From MVRE01 sp015660965 (lineage in GTDB: Archaea > Halobacteriota > Methanomicrobia > Methanomicrobiales > Methanospirillaceae), in NCBI GenBank assembly GCA_050015095.1, contig JBEKCC010000001.1, positions 62,001 through 126,000 on the forward strand: a stretch of DNA of 64,000 nucleotides, written 5' to 3'. The number at the start of each line of letters is the position of its first letter. Position 1 is the first letter of the stretch. A model generated the notes under the pieces. It saw nothing but the letters and a program-made list of their open reading frames with translations. It was not told the DNA's origin and ran no database searches. The translations under genes were made by a program, and so were the position numbers. Of the stretch, positions 27,120 through 36,691 are shown piece after piece.

Positions 27120-27220
27120 GCTCTGATATATCGTTTTAAGAATATTTAAACTATTTCTTATTACTCAAGGTAATATAATTATGAGTCAACGTCATTAATT
27201 CATCATTCTCATATTCAAGT

Positions 27221-27928
27221 ATGAACCTGGGTACGTTTATTGAAGTAATGGAGCGTCTGGCGCCGCCATTTCTCGCAGACGACTTCGATCAGGGAAAGAT
27301 TGGACTTGTTGTCGAAGGGAGGTCACAGATTAATAAAATCTGTTGTGCACTAGATGTCACTTCTACGGTTATTGAACGAGCAGTAGATTTATCCGCAGAT
27401 ATGCTCGTAGTTCATCACACACCAATCTGGACACCTTTAACCCAACTGACTGGACTCACAGCCAAAATTATTAAAGCACTGTTCGCACGAGGAATAAACC
27501 TCTATGTCATGCATTCAAATTTTGATCGTGCTGATGGCGGTGTCAATGATTCACTTTGTAAATTGTTGTCTCTTACTGATGTTACACCAATGTCTCTTGG
27601 ACGAGTTGGATCGTGCAGTGTCTTACTAAATGAGCTATCGCATCGTCTTGGTGGAAATATTAGGGTTTGGGGGAATATGGAAAAACTAAAAAAACTAGCG
27701 GTGGTGGCCGGTAGTGGTTTTGACCCTAAACTAATGGATGAGGCAGTTGTTTTAGGTGCTGATGCCTTCTTATCAGCTGAAATGAAACATTCAGTTGCAA
27801 GAATTGCCCCTTTGCCATGTATTGAATCGACACATTATGCACTTGAAGCTCCTGCAATGAAAGATTTAGCACTAAGAATGGGTTGGGAATTTATTGATGA
27901 TCCTCCAAAAATCCAATATCTCACATGA
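27221..27928 (+). CDS. Nif3-like dinuclear metal center protein
   Basis: The 235-residue protein matches the Nif3/GTP cyclohydrolase I type 2 family: LVVHHTPIWTPL and MHSNFDRADGGVNDSL supply metal-binding His/Asp residues, and SAEMKHSVAR and THYALEAPAM the rest. Members form hexameric rings with two metals per subunit. A hydrolase role is likely, though the natural substrate is not certain. The following SWIM gene starts in the ATGA of its stop, and the pair is divergent from the homocysteine operon. Confidence 0.9.
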   Translation: MNLGTFIEVMERLAPPFLADDFDQGKIGLVVEGRSQINKICCALDVTSTVIERAVDLSADMLVVHHTPIWTPLTQLTGLTAKIIKALFARGINLYVMHSNFDRADGGVNDSLCKLLSLTDVTPMSLGRVGSCSVLLNELSHRLGGNIRVWGNMEKLKKLAVVAGSGFDPKLMDEAVVLGADAFLSAEMKHSVARIAPLPCIESTHYALEAPAMKDLALRMGWEFIDDPPKIQYLT

Positions 27929-28242
27929 CCGATGTAATACAACAATTATCAGAAAAGAAGGAAATCACTCCTCCAATAAGGGAAAATATTATTACCGTAT
28001 TTGGAAAACGGGGTAGTAAAGCACTTGCAGCAATTGATGAACATCGTGTAAAAAAATATCTTGATTTTTTTGTTGTTGAAGGTGCAACTTCAGAATATAT
28101 TATCGATGAAGATTTTTGTACTTGTGGAGATTTTCTTTTCCGTGGAAGAGATTGCTGGCATATCCTCGCGGTTCGAATCGCAATTGCCTCTGTCGCTTAT
28201 GTAAATGTTGACACATGGTATCAAGACCGATGGAAAACCTAA
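27925..28242 (+). CDS. SWIM zinc-finger protein
   Basis: The 105-residue protein contains the SWIM pattern C-x-C-x(n)-C-x-H (CTCGDFLFRGRDCWHILA), which binds zinc and usually mediates DNA or protein contacts. The rest is helical. Small SWIM proteins beside other genes are common in euryarchaea and of unknown role. ATG 27925 overlaps the nif3-like stop by 4 nt, so the two are co-translated. Confidence 0.85.
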   Translation: MTDVIQQLSEKKEITPPIRENIITVFGKRGSKALAAIDEHRVKKYLDFFVVEGATSEYIIDEDFCTCGDFLFRGRDCWHILAVRIAIASVAYVNVDTWYQDRWKT

Positions 28243-28373
28243 GATGTTTACGGATCAATCTATTTGATTTTTTTATGTTAGATCTGTATTTACTAAATAC
28301 AACTCATTCTTCAAGGAAAAAGATACAATAAATACTCTCTGAAATGAAATATTTATAGAACACGTGGTTTTTC

Positions 28374-31115
28374 ATGCTTGAAGAAGAATACCAAATTGAT
28401 TATTTTAAAAAAGAAGGATTAACTCGAAAGGTCTGTAAAAGTTGTGGTGCAGCATTTTGGACCCGCGATCCAAACCACGAGATTTGCGGAGATGCTCCCT
28501 GCGAACCATATAATTTCATTGGTAATCCTGTCTTTAAATGTAATACACTCGATGGAATGCGAGAGGCGTTTCTATCATTTTTTGAAAAAAACGGACACAC
28601 TCGCATGGCAAGATATCCAGTTGTTGCGCGGTGGCGAGACGATATTTACTTGACAATAGCCTCAATAGCCGATTTCCAACCATTTGTTACATCTGGATTA
28701 GTCCCCCCTCCTGCAAATCCGCTTACGATTTCCCAACCATGTATTCGCCTCAATGATCTTGATTCTGTTGGACGGTCAGGAAGACATCTTACGATGTTTG
28801 AAATGATGGCGCATCACGCCTTCAATACTGCGACTGAAGAGATATACTGGAAAGATCGAACGGTTGAACTTTGTGATCAGTTCCTTCAATCGATTGGGGT
28901 AGATCTTAATCGTGTTACATATAAAGAACACCCATGGATCGGCGGAGGTAATGCCGGACCGAGCCTTGAGGTTCTGATAGGTGGTCTCGAAGTTGCAACG
29001 CTTGTTTTCATGAGTCTTGGGAGGGAGAAAACCTCCCAGCCAGGAATCAACCTTAATGGTGAAATGTATTATCCAATGAAGACGCGGATTGTAGATACTG
29101 GATATGGCCTTGAAAGATTTGTCTGGGCATCAAAGGGGTCACCCACGATCTATGATGCCATTTTTCCGGAAATGGTTAGTCGAGTAATGAGTGCTGCTGG
29201 GCTTTCTCACCTACTTGAGAACAAAGAGTTCACAAAGATTCTGGCACTCAATGCAAAATTCGCAGGTCTGATGGATATTTCTGGTTCGAATCTCTACCAG
29301 TTGCGTAAGAAAGTGGCAACCACAATTGATGTACCTATCGACAAGCTAGATCGGATGATCACGCCAATTGAAAAAGTGTATGCAATTGTTGACCATACCC
29401 GCTGCCTTGCGTACATGCTTGGTGATTGCATTGTACCATCCAATGTGAAAGAAGGCTATCTAGCACGGCTTGTTGTCCGGAGAACTCTTCGAATGATGAA
29501 CGAATTAAAAATCCAAGATCCTCTTGCTGATCTGATTGAACAACAATTGCACATTGTTGGAATAAAATCATTTGAACAAGAGATTTCAGTAGTTCGTGAG
29601 ATCGTTGATCGCGAAGTTGAAAAATATACAACAACTCTTGATCGTGGAACGCGGATCGTCCAAAAAATTGCAAAATCTTATAAAAGTAAAAGCCAGCGTG
29701 TTCCACTCAATGAGGTAATCACACTATATGATTCCCATGGTATTCAACCCGAGATGATTAAAGATATTGCATCAAAGGAAGGTGCTGTGGTTGATCTACC
29801 CGACAATTTTTATTCCCAAATTGCAGAAATGCATTCCGAATCTAAAAAGGAACCCGGAGAGGATATACAAGTCAAATATACACAACGTGTGCAAGGCCTC
29901 CCACCAACTAAAAAGCTCTATTATGAACAACCCACGGATATTGAATTTGAGGCTGTAATTCTCGACTTTTTCGATAATCATGCGGTGATGGATCAGACAC
30001 TTTTTTACCCTGAAGGTGGGGGGCAACCATCAGATACAGGTACGCTGGTTTCTGCTGAGTCTATGGTGCATGTCGATGAAGTAATAAAGATCGGAGAGGT
30101 GATACTTCATCGCATAAGTGGAGGGATTCTAAAACGCGGTGATCGTGTCAAAGGTATGGTTGATGAAGAACGGCGCTGGTCATTGATGCGTCATCATACC
30201 GCTACACATATTCTACTTAGGGCTACAAAAGAAATTCTCGGAGCTCACATACATCAAGCAGGGGCACAAAAAGGTCACGATAGTTCAAGGCTTGATATTC
30301 GGCATTTCAAACATATTACTCCTGATGAGCTGAAACGAATTGAAATTACAGCAAATCGTCTGATCATGTCAAGCCAACCTGTAGAAATTGGGATGGAGGA
30401 TCGTGTTAAAGCAGAACAGAAGTATGGATTTGTTCTTTATCAAGGTGGTGTACCTCCAGGAAAGGACATCCGTGTTGTTAAAGTTGCAGGGGATATAGAA
30501 GCGTGTGCAGGGACACATTGCCGAAATACCGGTGAAATTGGAATAATTAAACTCATTCGTGTTGAGCATATTCAAGACGGTATTGAGAGGATAGAGTTTA
30601 CGGCTGGAATTGCAGCTTTATATTATATTCAACACATCGAACAAATTGTTAATTCCTCTTCTGAAGTCCTTTCGGTACAGCAAGAGAATCTTCCAACAAC
30701 AGTCACACGATTTTTCACAGAATGGAAAGATCAGAAGAAAGAGATTGAACGGTTGAGTCAGAACCTTGTGGAGCTTGAGATTCATAGTATAGTCGCAGAA
30801 TCGATTAGTGGTATTCCAGTTGTTGTTAAACGACTCGATCTTCCATCCCGTGAACTATCATCTATTGCTAATACCATATCAGAAAAAGGTGGTGTGGCAC
30901 TCCTTGCTGGTGGTTTGGATAATGTCCGTGTAGTTCTTGCATCGGGCGATTCTCGTGTTAATGCCGGGGAAATTATAGGTCAGATCTGTAGTCTTTTAGG
31001 TGGTAAAGGTGGCGGAAAACCCACTATAGCACAAGGTAGCGGACCGAACATCGTTCAACTAGATCTTGCATTGAAAGTTGGACGTGAACGTATCGTTGCA
31101 GCACTCCATGGCTGA
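28374..31115 (+). CDS. alaS: Alanyl-tRNA synthetase (archaeal type)
   Basis: The 913-residue enzyme starts with the archaeal N-terminal extension (a cysteine-rich CKSCG ... ICGDAPCEPYNFIGNP block). It then has the class II core (SRPCIRLNDLD-like PCIRLNDLDSVGRSGRHLTMFEM and the tRNA region). The editing site HHTATH is near residue 606 and C-x-x-x-H (CAGTHC) near residue 712. The end is the DHHA1 domain GGKGGGKPTIAQGSG. It charges tRNA-Ala and clears Ser/Gly mischarges. A membrane winged-helix gene overlaps its end. Confidence 0.97.
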   Translation: MLEEEYQIDYFKKEGLTRKVCKSCGAAFWTRDPNHEICGDAPCEPYNFIGNPVFKCNTLDGMREAFLSFFEKNGHTRMARYPVVARWRDDIYLTIASIADFQPFVTSGLVPPPANPLTISQPCIRLNDLDSVGRSGRHLTMFEMMAHHAFNTATEEIYWKDRTVELCDQFLQSIGVDLNRVTYKEHPWIGGGNAGPSLEVLIGGLEVATLVFMSLGREKTSQPGINLNGEMYYPMKTRIVDTGYGLERFVWASKGSPTIYDAIFPEMVSRVMSAAGLSHLLENKEFTKILALNAKFAGLMDISGSNLYQLRKKVATTIDVPIDKLDRMITPIEKVYAIVDHTRCLAYMLGDCIVPSNVKEGYLARLVVRRTLRMMNELKIQDPLADLIEQQLHIVGIKSFEQEISVVREIVDREVEKYTTTLDRGTRIVQKIAKSYKSKSQRVPLNEVITLYDSHGIQPEMIKDIASKEGAVVDLPDNFYSQIAEMHSESKKEPGEDIQVKYTQRVQGLPPTKKLYYEQPTDIEFEAVILDFFDNHAVMDQTLFYPEGGGQPSDTGTLVSAESMVHVDEVIKIGEVILHRISGGILKRGDRVKGMVDEERRWSLMRHHTATHILLRATKEILGAHIHQAGAQKGHDSSRLDIRHFKHITPDELKRIEITANRLIMSSQPVEIGMEDRVKAEQKYGFVLYQGGVPPGKDIRVVKVAGDIEACAGTHCRNTGEIGIIKLIRVEHIQDGIERIEFTAGIAALYYIQHIEQIVNSSSEVLSVQQENLPTTVTRFFTEWKDQKKEIERLSQNLVELEIHSIVAESISGIPVVVKRLDLPSRELSSIANTISEKGGVALLAGGLDNVRVVLASGDSRVNAGEIIGQICSLLGGKGGGKPTIAQGSGPNIVQLDLALKVGRERIVAALHG

Positions 31116-31713
31116 AAATATTGTAGTTCTGGAACCTGGTGAAGAGAGAGCACAGAAAATAGCTAAAGCGATGGCAAGTCAAACTGCAAGCGATATTCTT
31201 CGATTCATTGGTGAAGGACCTAAGACCTCAACCGAAATTTCCGAATATCTTTCTCTTCCAATGAATACAGCAAAATACCATATTGAGAATTTGCTGGATG
31301 CGGGACTTATCAGTGTTGAAAAAACCAAATACAGTGTAAAGGGTCGTGAGGTTAAAGTCTACGGTCTCACAAATCAACTTCTCATTGTAGCGCCAAAAGA
31401 ATCGAATATTCGCTCGCTATTTTTAAAGTATGTTTCACTTTTCGCTATAGTAGCGTTTGGTTCACTTGTAACTGCCCTCCTTTCACCTATGCTCGGAACT
31501 TCAGGAACGTTATCAAACGGTGTGATCTCAGCTCTTCGTGCACCAGCACCTTCACAAGAAGTTGGAGGTGCATATTTAAAAGTTGCATCAGATTCGTTGT
31601 CGGTGGCACCCGTAACTTCACTTGACATGGCGGTTGCATTCTTATTGGGTGGCTGTGTTGTCATTATTGTGCTTATCTGCTACGAATTGTATTTATGGCG
31701 TAAAAAGAGATAA
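31108..31713 (+). CDS. Membrane protein with ArsR-like winged helix
   Basis: The 201-residue protein has an N-terminal winged helix (ASDILRFIGEGPKTSTEISEYLSLPMNTAKYHIENLLDAGLI.. with wing VEKTKYSVKGREVKVYG) and two membrane helices (about residues 105-130 and 172-193) enclosing a loop. This suggests a membrane-tethered DNA-binding regulator, a class common in methanogens. ATG 31108 overlaps the end of alaS by 8 nt. The open frame extends 10 codons upstream, but the HTH start fits 31108. Its targets are unknown. Confidence 0.78.
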   Translation: MAENIVVLEPGEERAQKIAKAMASQTASDILRFIGEGPKTSTEISEYLSLPMNTAKYHIENLLDAGLISVEKTKYSVKGREVKVYGLTNQLLIVAPKESNIRSLFLKYVSLFAIVAFGSLVTALLSPMLGTSGTLSNGVISALRAPAPSQEVGGAYLKVASDSLSVAPVTSLDMAVAFLLGGCVVIIVLICYELYLWRKKR

Positions 31714-31737
31714 AATATTATTTAAAAGAGATTTTTT

Positions 31738-32574
31738 TTAATTTTTCTTCCTTAGCGAAAAGATAGATATCCCACTAATAAAGAAAACAGCGAGAAAGGC
31801 AAATATTATTGAAATCGAAGATTTTGTTGTTACGGGTGTTGGTGCAACAATTGTTGTCGGTGGAGATTTGATCGTTACCTTGGTGGTTGGTGAAGTACTA
31901 ATTGTAGTAGTACTGGTAGTCGCTATGCCCCCAGTAACGTGAAAGGTAACAGTACCAATGAATCCATTGATATCTTGAAAATTAACAATATAATCGCCGC
32001 GTTGGCCAATGGGAACGGTTTTAATAAACTGTCCATCACCAGACTTCATGTCATTTTTTGTCTCAATCCATGTTGGACCGAAAACTGGTCCATTTGGGCC
32101 TCGGACCTCAATTTGTACACCTTTATTACCCAGTTTTGATATCGATCCTTCAATACGCAATGCTTCGTCTACATTTTGAGTGGATGGGGAGGTAATAGTG
32201 ATCTCACCAGAACGGTCGATTAATTTAATTAGTTTTTCAATTATAGAATCAGAACTGGGTGAAACGTCTCCATGGAATTGGACCTCAACTTTATAATTCC
32301 CGCCTTTTAACCCATTCGTGTCAAATAGTTTGTATTGCGTTTGTTGATCTTGTTGAATTGTTACGATCTGTCGGCTTATCTCAGTAGCTGTATATTGGGC
32401 TTCGTAAAATACAAGATCGAAACTCGTTCCTGCGGGGAAATTGCTATCAATGGAGATTTTCAAAGGCTGTCCTACTTGTATCGCATCAGAACAGTTAATA
32501 TATACATGATATGCCGAAACAGGACCTATAATTAAAAGGCATGAAATAGTTATTAGAAATATTAGGTTCTTCAT
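31738..32574 (-). CDS. Secreted surface protein with Thr-rich stalk and C-terminal anchor
   Basis: The 278-residue protein has a signal peptide (MKNLIFLITISCLLIIGPVSA) and a beta-rich ectodomain of about 190 residues in which two Ig-like strand patterns are likely. A Thr/Ser/Pro stalk (about residues 218-255) leads to a C-terminal membrane segment ending in RKKN. The design is typical of archaeal cell-surface proteins. I do not recognise a specific family. It converges with the alaS-linked gene. Confidence 0.7.
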   Translation of the reverse strand: MKNLIFLITISCLLIIGPVSAYHVYINCSDAIQVGQPLKISIDSNFPAGTSFDLVFYEAQYTATEISRQIVTIQQDQQTQYKLFDTNGLKGGNYKVEVQFHGDVSPSSDSIIEKLIKLIDRSGEITITSPSTQNVDEALRIEGSISKLGNKGVQIEVRGPNGPVFGPTWIETKNDMKSGDGQFIKTVPIGQRGDYIVNFQDINGFIGTVTFHVTGGIATTSTTTISTSPTTKVTIKSPPTTIVAPTPVTTKSSISIIFAFLAVFFISGISIFSLRKKN

Positions 32575-32653
32575 GTTTACATCATCGAATCTTAAGAATT
32601 AAAAGGTTCTCAATTTTTCGGAATAAACAGGTTAAGTGGATAAAAAGGGTGAG

Positions 32654-33259
32654 TTATACTAAATCAATAAAATTTTTCAGTATCTTAAGCCCCACAGTTC
32701 CACTTTTTTCTGGATGAAACTGAACTCCATAAGTGTTATTTTTAAATATTGATGACGCAAACGGACAAATGTATGTAGTAGTGGTGAGAGTACATTCATC
32801 AGTCGTTTTAGCAAAATATGAATGAACAAAATAAACGTACTCTTCAATTGCACATCCCTCGATTAGAGGGTTTTCTGGTTTTTCGATAAAAATAGAATTC
32901 CAACCCATATGAGGAACTTTCATACCGGAAATATGGGGGAATCTCTTTACAGAGCCTGGTATTAAAGAAAGTCCTTGGTGAATTCCATGCTCTTCACTCA
33001 CTTCCATAAGCATCTGCATACCAAGGCATATACCGAGTAATGGTACTTCCTTTGTTGCATTCACTACAGTGTTTTTGAGTGGTCCTAATTGCTCCATTCC
33101 TTCGCGGAAAGCACCAACGCCCGGTAAGACAATTCCTTCACAAGATGCAATCTCACCAGGGTCTGCTGTTATAACAGCATTTGCTCCTGCCTTTTCAAGT
33201 CCTCTAACGACACTTCGTAAGTTACCCAATCCGTAATCAACAATTGCTATCTTTTTCAA
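32654..33259 (-). CDS. hisH: Imidazole glycerol phosphate synthase, glutaminase subunit
   Basis: The 201-residue class I amidotransferase starts IAIVDYGLGNLRSVVRGLEKAG and has the nucleophile in PLLGICLGMQ and the His-Glu pair in VQFHPEKSG. It frees ammonia from glutamine for HisF in histidine synthesis. The start is TTG 33259, with AGAGG 8 nt upstream. No hisF or other his gene is in the window, so it stands alone here. Confidence 0.92.
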   Translation of the reverse strand: MKKIAIVDYGLGNLRSVVRGLEKAGANAVITADPGEIASCEGIVLPGVGAFREGMEQLGPLKNTVVNATKEVPLLGICLGMQMLMEVSEEHGIHQGLSLIPGSVKRFPHISGMKVPHMGWNSIFIEKPENPLIEGCAIEEYVYFVHSYFAKTTDECTLTTTTYICPFASSIFKNNTYGVQFHPEKSGTVGLKILKNFIDLV

Positions 33260-33585
33260 GTTGTCAAACCTCTATAAATCTTACGTTGTCATCAAATTTT
33301 CTGTAATGGGAATGGTTTTATTATTCTTTCGTTCCTCGAGTCATTTATCCTATATCTAGACTAAAGGTTGGTCCATTCGGTAATTTTAATTAATGCAATA
33401 TTGTTAGATATACACATCAAACATCCGATTGTATCTAATCGTTTTTTAAATAAGTTTCAGGAGTTATAGTTATACATGACATAAAAGATGAAGTGTTTCT
33501 ACCTGGATTAAAAAATATTTCGGTTAACGATTTTTTGCCAATCTATTTTTTTATGACTTACAGAAAAAATTGATTTTAAATTAAA
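33260..33585. other. Intergenic stretch between hisH and a membrane-protein gene
   Basis: These 326 AT-rich bases carry no gene that I can support. One short open run on the plus strand, 33463-33570, has no start codon or ribosome site, and I treat it as chance. Confidence 0.5.
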
Positions 33586-33921
33586 TTATGTGGTGTCTTT
33601 TTCGGATTCTTTCTCCATAAGGGCAAGCCCACCTGAAACACCAAGACAGATGATACTGGGGGCATATATGTATAGAACAATAAATGTGCCGGCTAATGGA
33701 GCTGTAATAAGAATCCAAATTGCAGATGAGATGAGCATCCATCCTGCAAAGCGGGTTTCACTGGCCGAAATAGCCGCACCCATCAGTCCCATACAGGAAA
33801 ATAGTGCGGTTTGGACCCCAGAAAGTGTAAAATCATTTGAGGTTGCAGTGATTAGGATATAGAGGGCTGCAACCAAACCTAAAAATCCTCCAATAATCCC
33901 AATAGTAAAAAATTTTTTCAT
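33586..33921 (-). CDS. Small four-helix membrane protein
   Basis: The 111-residue protein has about four hydrophobic segments (roughly 6-26, 39-53, 60-80, 82-101) and an acidic-basic tail EKESEKDTT. The pattern resembles small archaeal/bacterial DUF4064-like proteins, but I cannot place it firmly. It is isolated between two AT-rich intergenic regions. Confidence 0.55.
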   Translation of the reverse strand: MKKFFTIGIIGGFLGLVAALYILITATSNDFTLSGVQTALFSCMGLMGAAISASETRFAGWMLISSAIWILITAPLAGTFIVLYIYAPSIICLGVSGGLALMEKESEKDTT

Positions 33922-34255
33922 ATGAATTTTTGTTTGTAGATGCTACCTAAATTATTTATCGTTTTTAAGAAAATGCGCTTTTTTCACGCTCCTTAATAAA
34001 TTGAGTAAATTAACATAGTTTCTAATATAATACAAATACCCAAATTTGTTCGATTCATTCTATTTTCGGCTTAATTCTGCTTTCTTTATTAGTAATTTTA
34101 ATAGAGAGATTTTTGGTCTTTGTTAATCGCAAGAACCATGAAAAAAACTGACAATTGGGGCTAAAATCTGATTCATGACTATTAATTACCACAAATATTT
34201 TAAATAAATAAATTAATCAGTTAATTAACCGAATGTGGCAGGAGGTGGATTTGTA
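33922..34255. other. Intergenic stretch with promoter of the Lys-rich peptide gene
   Basis: These 334 bases are AT-rich with no supported gene. The last 60 nt hold a TATA-like box (listed separately) and a strong ribosome binding site AGGAGGT at 34240-34246, 9 nt before ATG 34256. Confidence 0.5.
34197..34209 (+). promoter_or_regulatory. TATA box upstream of the Lys-rich peptide gene
   Basis: TTTTAAATAAATA lies about 50 nt before the start codon, giving a leader of roughly 25 nt that contains the ribosome site. Confidence 0.5.
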
Positions 34256-34333
34256 ATGGCAGTAGCAAAGAAACCAGCGAAAAAGCCAGCAGCTAAGAAG
34301 AAACCCGCAAAGAAAGCGGCAAAAAAGAAGTAA
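34256..34333 (+). CDS. 25-residue Lys/Ala/Pro-rich basic peptide (H1-like)
   Basis: The complete small gene reads ATG 34256 to TAA 34331-34333. The product consists of Lys (12 of 25), Ala, Pro and one Val after Met, and contains three KKP/KKPA-type repeats (AKKPAKKPAAKK, KKPAKKAAKKK). It has an ideal Shine-Dalgarno AGGAGGT 9 nt upstream, a TATA-like box and a hairpin-plus-T terminator directly after the stop. This complete expression cassette argues for a real product. The composition recalls the tails of histone H1 or bacterial HctB-like proteins, so nucleic-acid binding is likely. tRNA-Gly lies about 100 nt downstream on the other strand. Confidence 0.75.
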   Translation: MAVAKKPAKKPAAKKKPAKKAAKKK

Positions 34334-34357
34334 CGGAAAAACCGTTTCTTCTTTTCT
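34332..34357 (+). terminator. Hairpin and T-rich tract after the Lys-rich peptide gene
   Basis: AACGG pairs with CCGTT across a 5-A loop, followed by TTCTTCTTTTCTC. The stem overlaps the stop codon. This supports a short monocistronic transcript. Confidence 0.55.
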
Positions 34358-34433
34358 CAAAAAATTTTAAATTTTCAATAAATATCTTTTTCTTATATTG
34401 GTTACACACTCGAAAAATGGTTATTTTTTACAA

Positions 34434-34505
34434 TGCGCCGACCGGGACTCGAACCCGGGTTTAGGCGTTGGCAACGCCTAGTGATAACCACTACACTATC
34501 GGCGC
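34434..34505 (-). tRNA. tRNA-Gly (anticodon GCC)
   Basis: On the minus strand, acceptor GCGCCGA pairs with TCGGCGC. The anticodon stem AGGCG/CGCCT holds the loop TTGCCAA (anticodon GCC), and the T-arm is CCGGGTTCGAGTCCCGG. A discriminator A follows and CCA is not encoded. Confidence 0.96.
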
Positions 34506-34706
34506 ACGGATTGGATTGTGCTTTGAATGGTGGGTATTCAAAGAATAAAAGTATATCGTAATTTTGAGACGGTATTTTTAGTACAATAACTAACATTTTG
34601 GAAGGTCATTCATTTACCGATAAAAATCTTTCCTCAATATGTTCTAATTAATAATTACCGACTTGTAATCCAACACTTTAATGTAACGCAATTACGAATC
34701 TAATTA

Positions 34707-35336
34707 TTGATGACTCCGCTCTTTGTCGATCTTAATGCAAAACAAATCATTATTTTCGGTGGGGGAGATGTAGCTGCTCGCAAAGCTAAATTTTTCGTTC
34801 GCGATGCAGAAGTGATAATATTCAGTCGTTCCTTTTCAAACGCAATCACCGATTTACCTGTAAAGCGACAAAAAATTGACATCAAAGAGTTGTCTGATGT
34901 TGAACTTAACAATATCATTGAAAATGCCTTTATTTGTGTGGCAGCACTTTCAGATCAAGAACAGAATAACCGAATTGGGGAGATCTGCAAACGCAAAAGG
35001 ATACTATTCAATAATGCGTTCGGTGATAACGGAGATCTTATTATTCCGTCTGCAATCTATGGAAAGCATTATCTAATCGCAGTAAGCACAGATGGAAAAA
35101 GCCCAGCAACATCCCGTTTTATTAGAGAACATCTTGAGTCAGAATTTCCTTGTCTTGATGCAATGATTTCATTACAGAGTATAGTACGAAAGAAACTCAT
35201 AAGAATCGAACCCTTACAAAAAAAGCGACGCGAAATACTTTGGGAGATACTTCACGATCCAGATGTTTGGGATGCACTGGGGCGTTCAATAGATGATGCA
35301 AATGAATTCGTAATGAGGAGATATTTGCATGGCTGA
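34707..35336 (+). CDS. Precorrin-2 dehydrogenase / siroheme synthase-type protein
   Basis: The 209-residue protein begins MTPLFVDLNAKQIIIFGGGDVAARKA, the NAD-binding motif of Met8p/CysG N-terminal domains. It contains SPATSRFIREHLE, typical of the family. It oxidises precorrin-2 to sirohydrochlorin and may insert iron. No methyltransferase domain is attached; cobA is separate downstream. It overlaps hemA by 8 nt and leads the tetrapyrrole operon. Confidence 0.9.
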   Translation: MMTPLFVDLNAKQIIIFGGGDVAARKAKFFVRDAEVIIFSRSFSNAITDLPVKRQKIDIKELSDVELNNIIENAFICVAALSDQEQNNRIGEICKRKRILFNNAFGDNGDLIIPSAIYGKHYLIAVSTDGKSPATSRFIREHLESEFPCLDAMISLQSIVRKKLIRIEPLQKKRREILWEILHDPDVWDALGRSIDDANEFVMRRYLHG

Positions 35337-36615
35337 CCAAAACGCTCCATTGATTGCTATTGCTGGTATAAGCCATCATACAGCAAATGTATCGGTTCTT
35401 GAAGCGTTTCGAATTCCAAATGAAAGAGAATTCCTGACACTTGCGAGAGAACGATTTAAAGGAGTTCTCCTTCTCCAAACATGTAATCGCGTAGAAGTAA
35501 TTGTGCAAGGTGAAGTAGCAACGCTTTCCGATTTTCTGGAAGACCAAGGGAAGAAGGGATTCTTTATTAGAGAAGGGACCGAGGCGCTCAAACATTTATT
35601 GGAACTTGCATCTGGGGTTGATTCAATGATTGTGGGGGAGGACCAAATCATTGGACAACTCAAAAAAGCACTTACAGATGCTCAAACGGCAAAAACTAGC
35701 AGCACTCTCCTTGAGCTATGTATCAATAAAGCTGTACATGTTGGAATCGAAGTCAGAAAGAGGACTAAAATCAACCGTGGGGCGGTATCGGTAGGATCAG
35801 CTGCAGTGCTTCTTGCGGAATCGCAACTTGAAAATCTTGAAGGTAAACATATTCTAGTAATTGGTAGTGGAGAAATGGGGCTATTAGTTACTCAAGCACT
35901 TGCAGCAAAACATCTTACAGCAATTTACGTAGCAAATAGAACTTATGGTCGTGCTAAAATATTAGCTGAAAAAATTGGTGGTAAAGCGGTCCGATTATCC
36001 GAACTTTATCACTACATTAGATTATCTGATGTTGTTATTTCCTGCACATCAGCTCCTCACCCAATTATCCATTGTGAAAAACTTGCTGAAGCAATGAAGG
36101 ATCGATGCTGGCCTCTTGAAGGTCATCCCCGACCTCTTCTCCTCATTGATATTGCACAGCCGCGTGATGTTGAGGAAGGAGCCGAGAAAATCGATGGCGT
36201 CCGGCTATTTACCATCGACAGTCTTCGTACGATAAATGAAAAGACTATGAAAAACCGTAAAGCGGAAGCCGATCGGGCACAGAGATACATAGATGAGGAA
36301 CTAGCCCTTTTCTTGAGGCAGCTTAACCGTAAGACTGCGGACGATGTTCTCGCAACGTTGCATACTTGGGCTGAGGCAGTTCGCATTCGAGAACGCGACA
36401 AGGCAATCTCAAAATTAGGAATTTCTGATGAACGAATAGCGGTAGTTGTTGATGATCTTACTCGCGTTCTTGCAAACAAATTGCTCACTGATGCTACTTT
36501 TGCGATTAGGGCAAGTGCTGAATTCGGCGAACTAGAAACTGCAGAAGCATTAGTCAAGGCAATAACTCAAGGAGAACGTCTATCTCGTGGACCTCGAAAA
36601 CCAAGGAAAAAATAG
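35329..36615 (+). CDS. hemA: Glutamyl-tRNA reductase
   Basis: This 428-residue enzyme has the catalytic stretch LLQTCNRVEVI with the nucleophilic Cys near residue 50, VGEDQIIGQLKKA, and NRGAVSVGSAAV before the NADPH domain IGSGEMG. It reduces glutamyl-tRNA-Glu to glutamate-1-semialdehyde, the first step of C5-type tetrapyrrole synthesis. It ends in TAG and stands as the second gene of the operon. A divergent small gene separates it from hemB. Confidence 0.96.
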   Translation: MADQNAPLIAIAGISHHTANVSVLEAFRIPNEREFLTLARERFKGVLLLQTCNRVEVIVQGEVATLSDFLEDQGKKGFFIREGTEALKHLLELASGVDSMIVGEDQIIGQLKKALTDAQTAKTSSTLLELCINKAVHVGIEVRKRTKINRGAVSVGSAAVLLAESQLENLEGKHILVIGSGEMGLLVTQALAAKHLTAIYVANRTYGRAKILAEKIGGKAVRLSELYHYIRLSDVVISCTSAPHPIIHCEKLAEAMKDRCWPLEGHPRPLLLIDIAQPRDVEEGAEKIDGVRLFTIDSLRTINEKTMKNRKAEADRAQRYIDEELALFLRQLNRKTADDVLATLHTWAEAVRIRERDKAISKLGISDERIAVVVDDLTRVLANKLLTDATFAIRASAEFGELETAEALVKAITQGERLSRGPRKPRKK

Positions 36616-36691
36616 GTTATTTCTCTTTTCAATAACTAGTAAAAACTATAACTTCAAACTAATTGTTTTAGCTTTTTTTCTTATGTTTCAG

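Noticed and set aside
33463..33570. Short open run that looked protein-like (HDIKDEVFLPGLKN...)
   Set aside because: No start codon, no ribosome site and no family recognised. It is in AT-rich intergenic DNA.
36123..36557. 144-codon antisense frame inside hemA
   Set aside because: It is a Ser/Arg-rich shadow of a well-identified gene.
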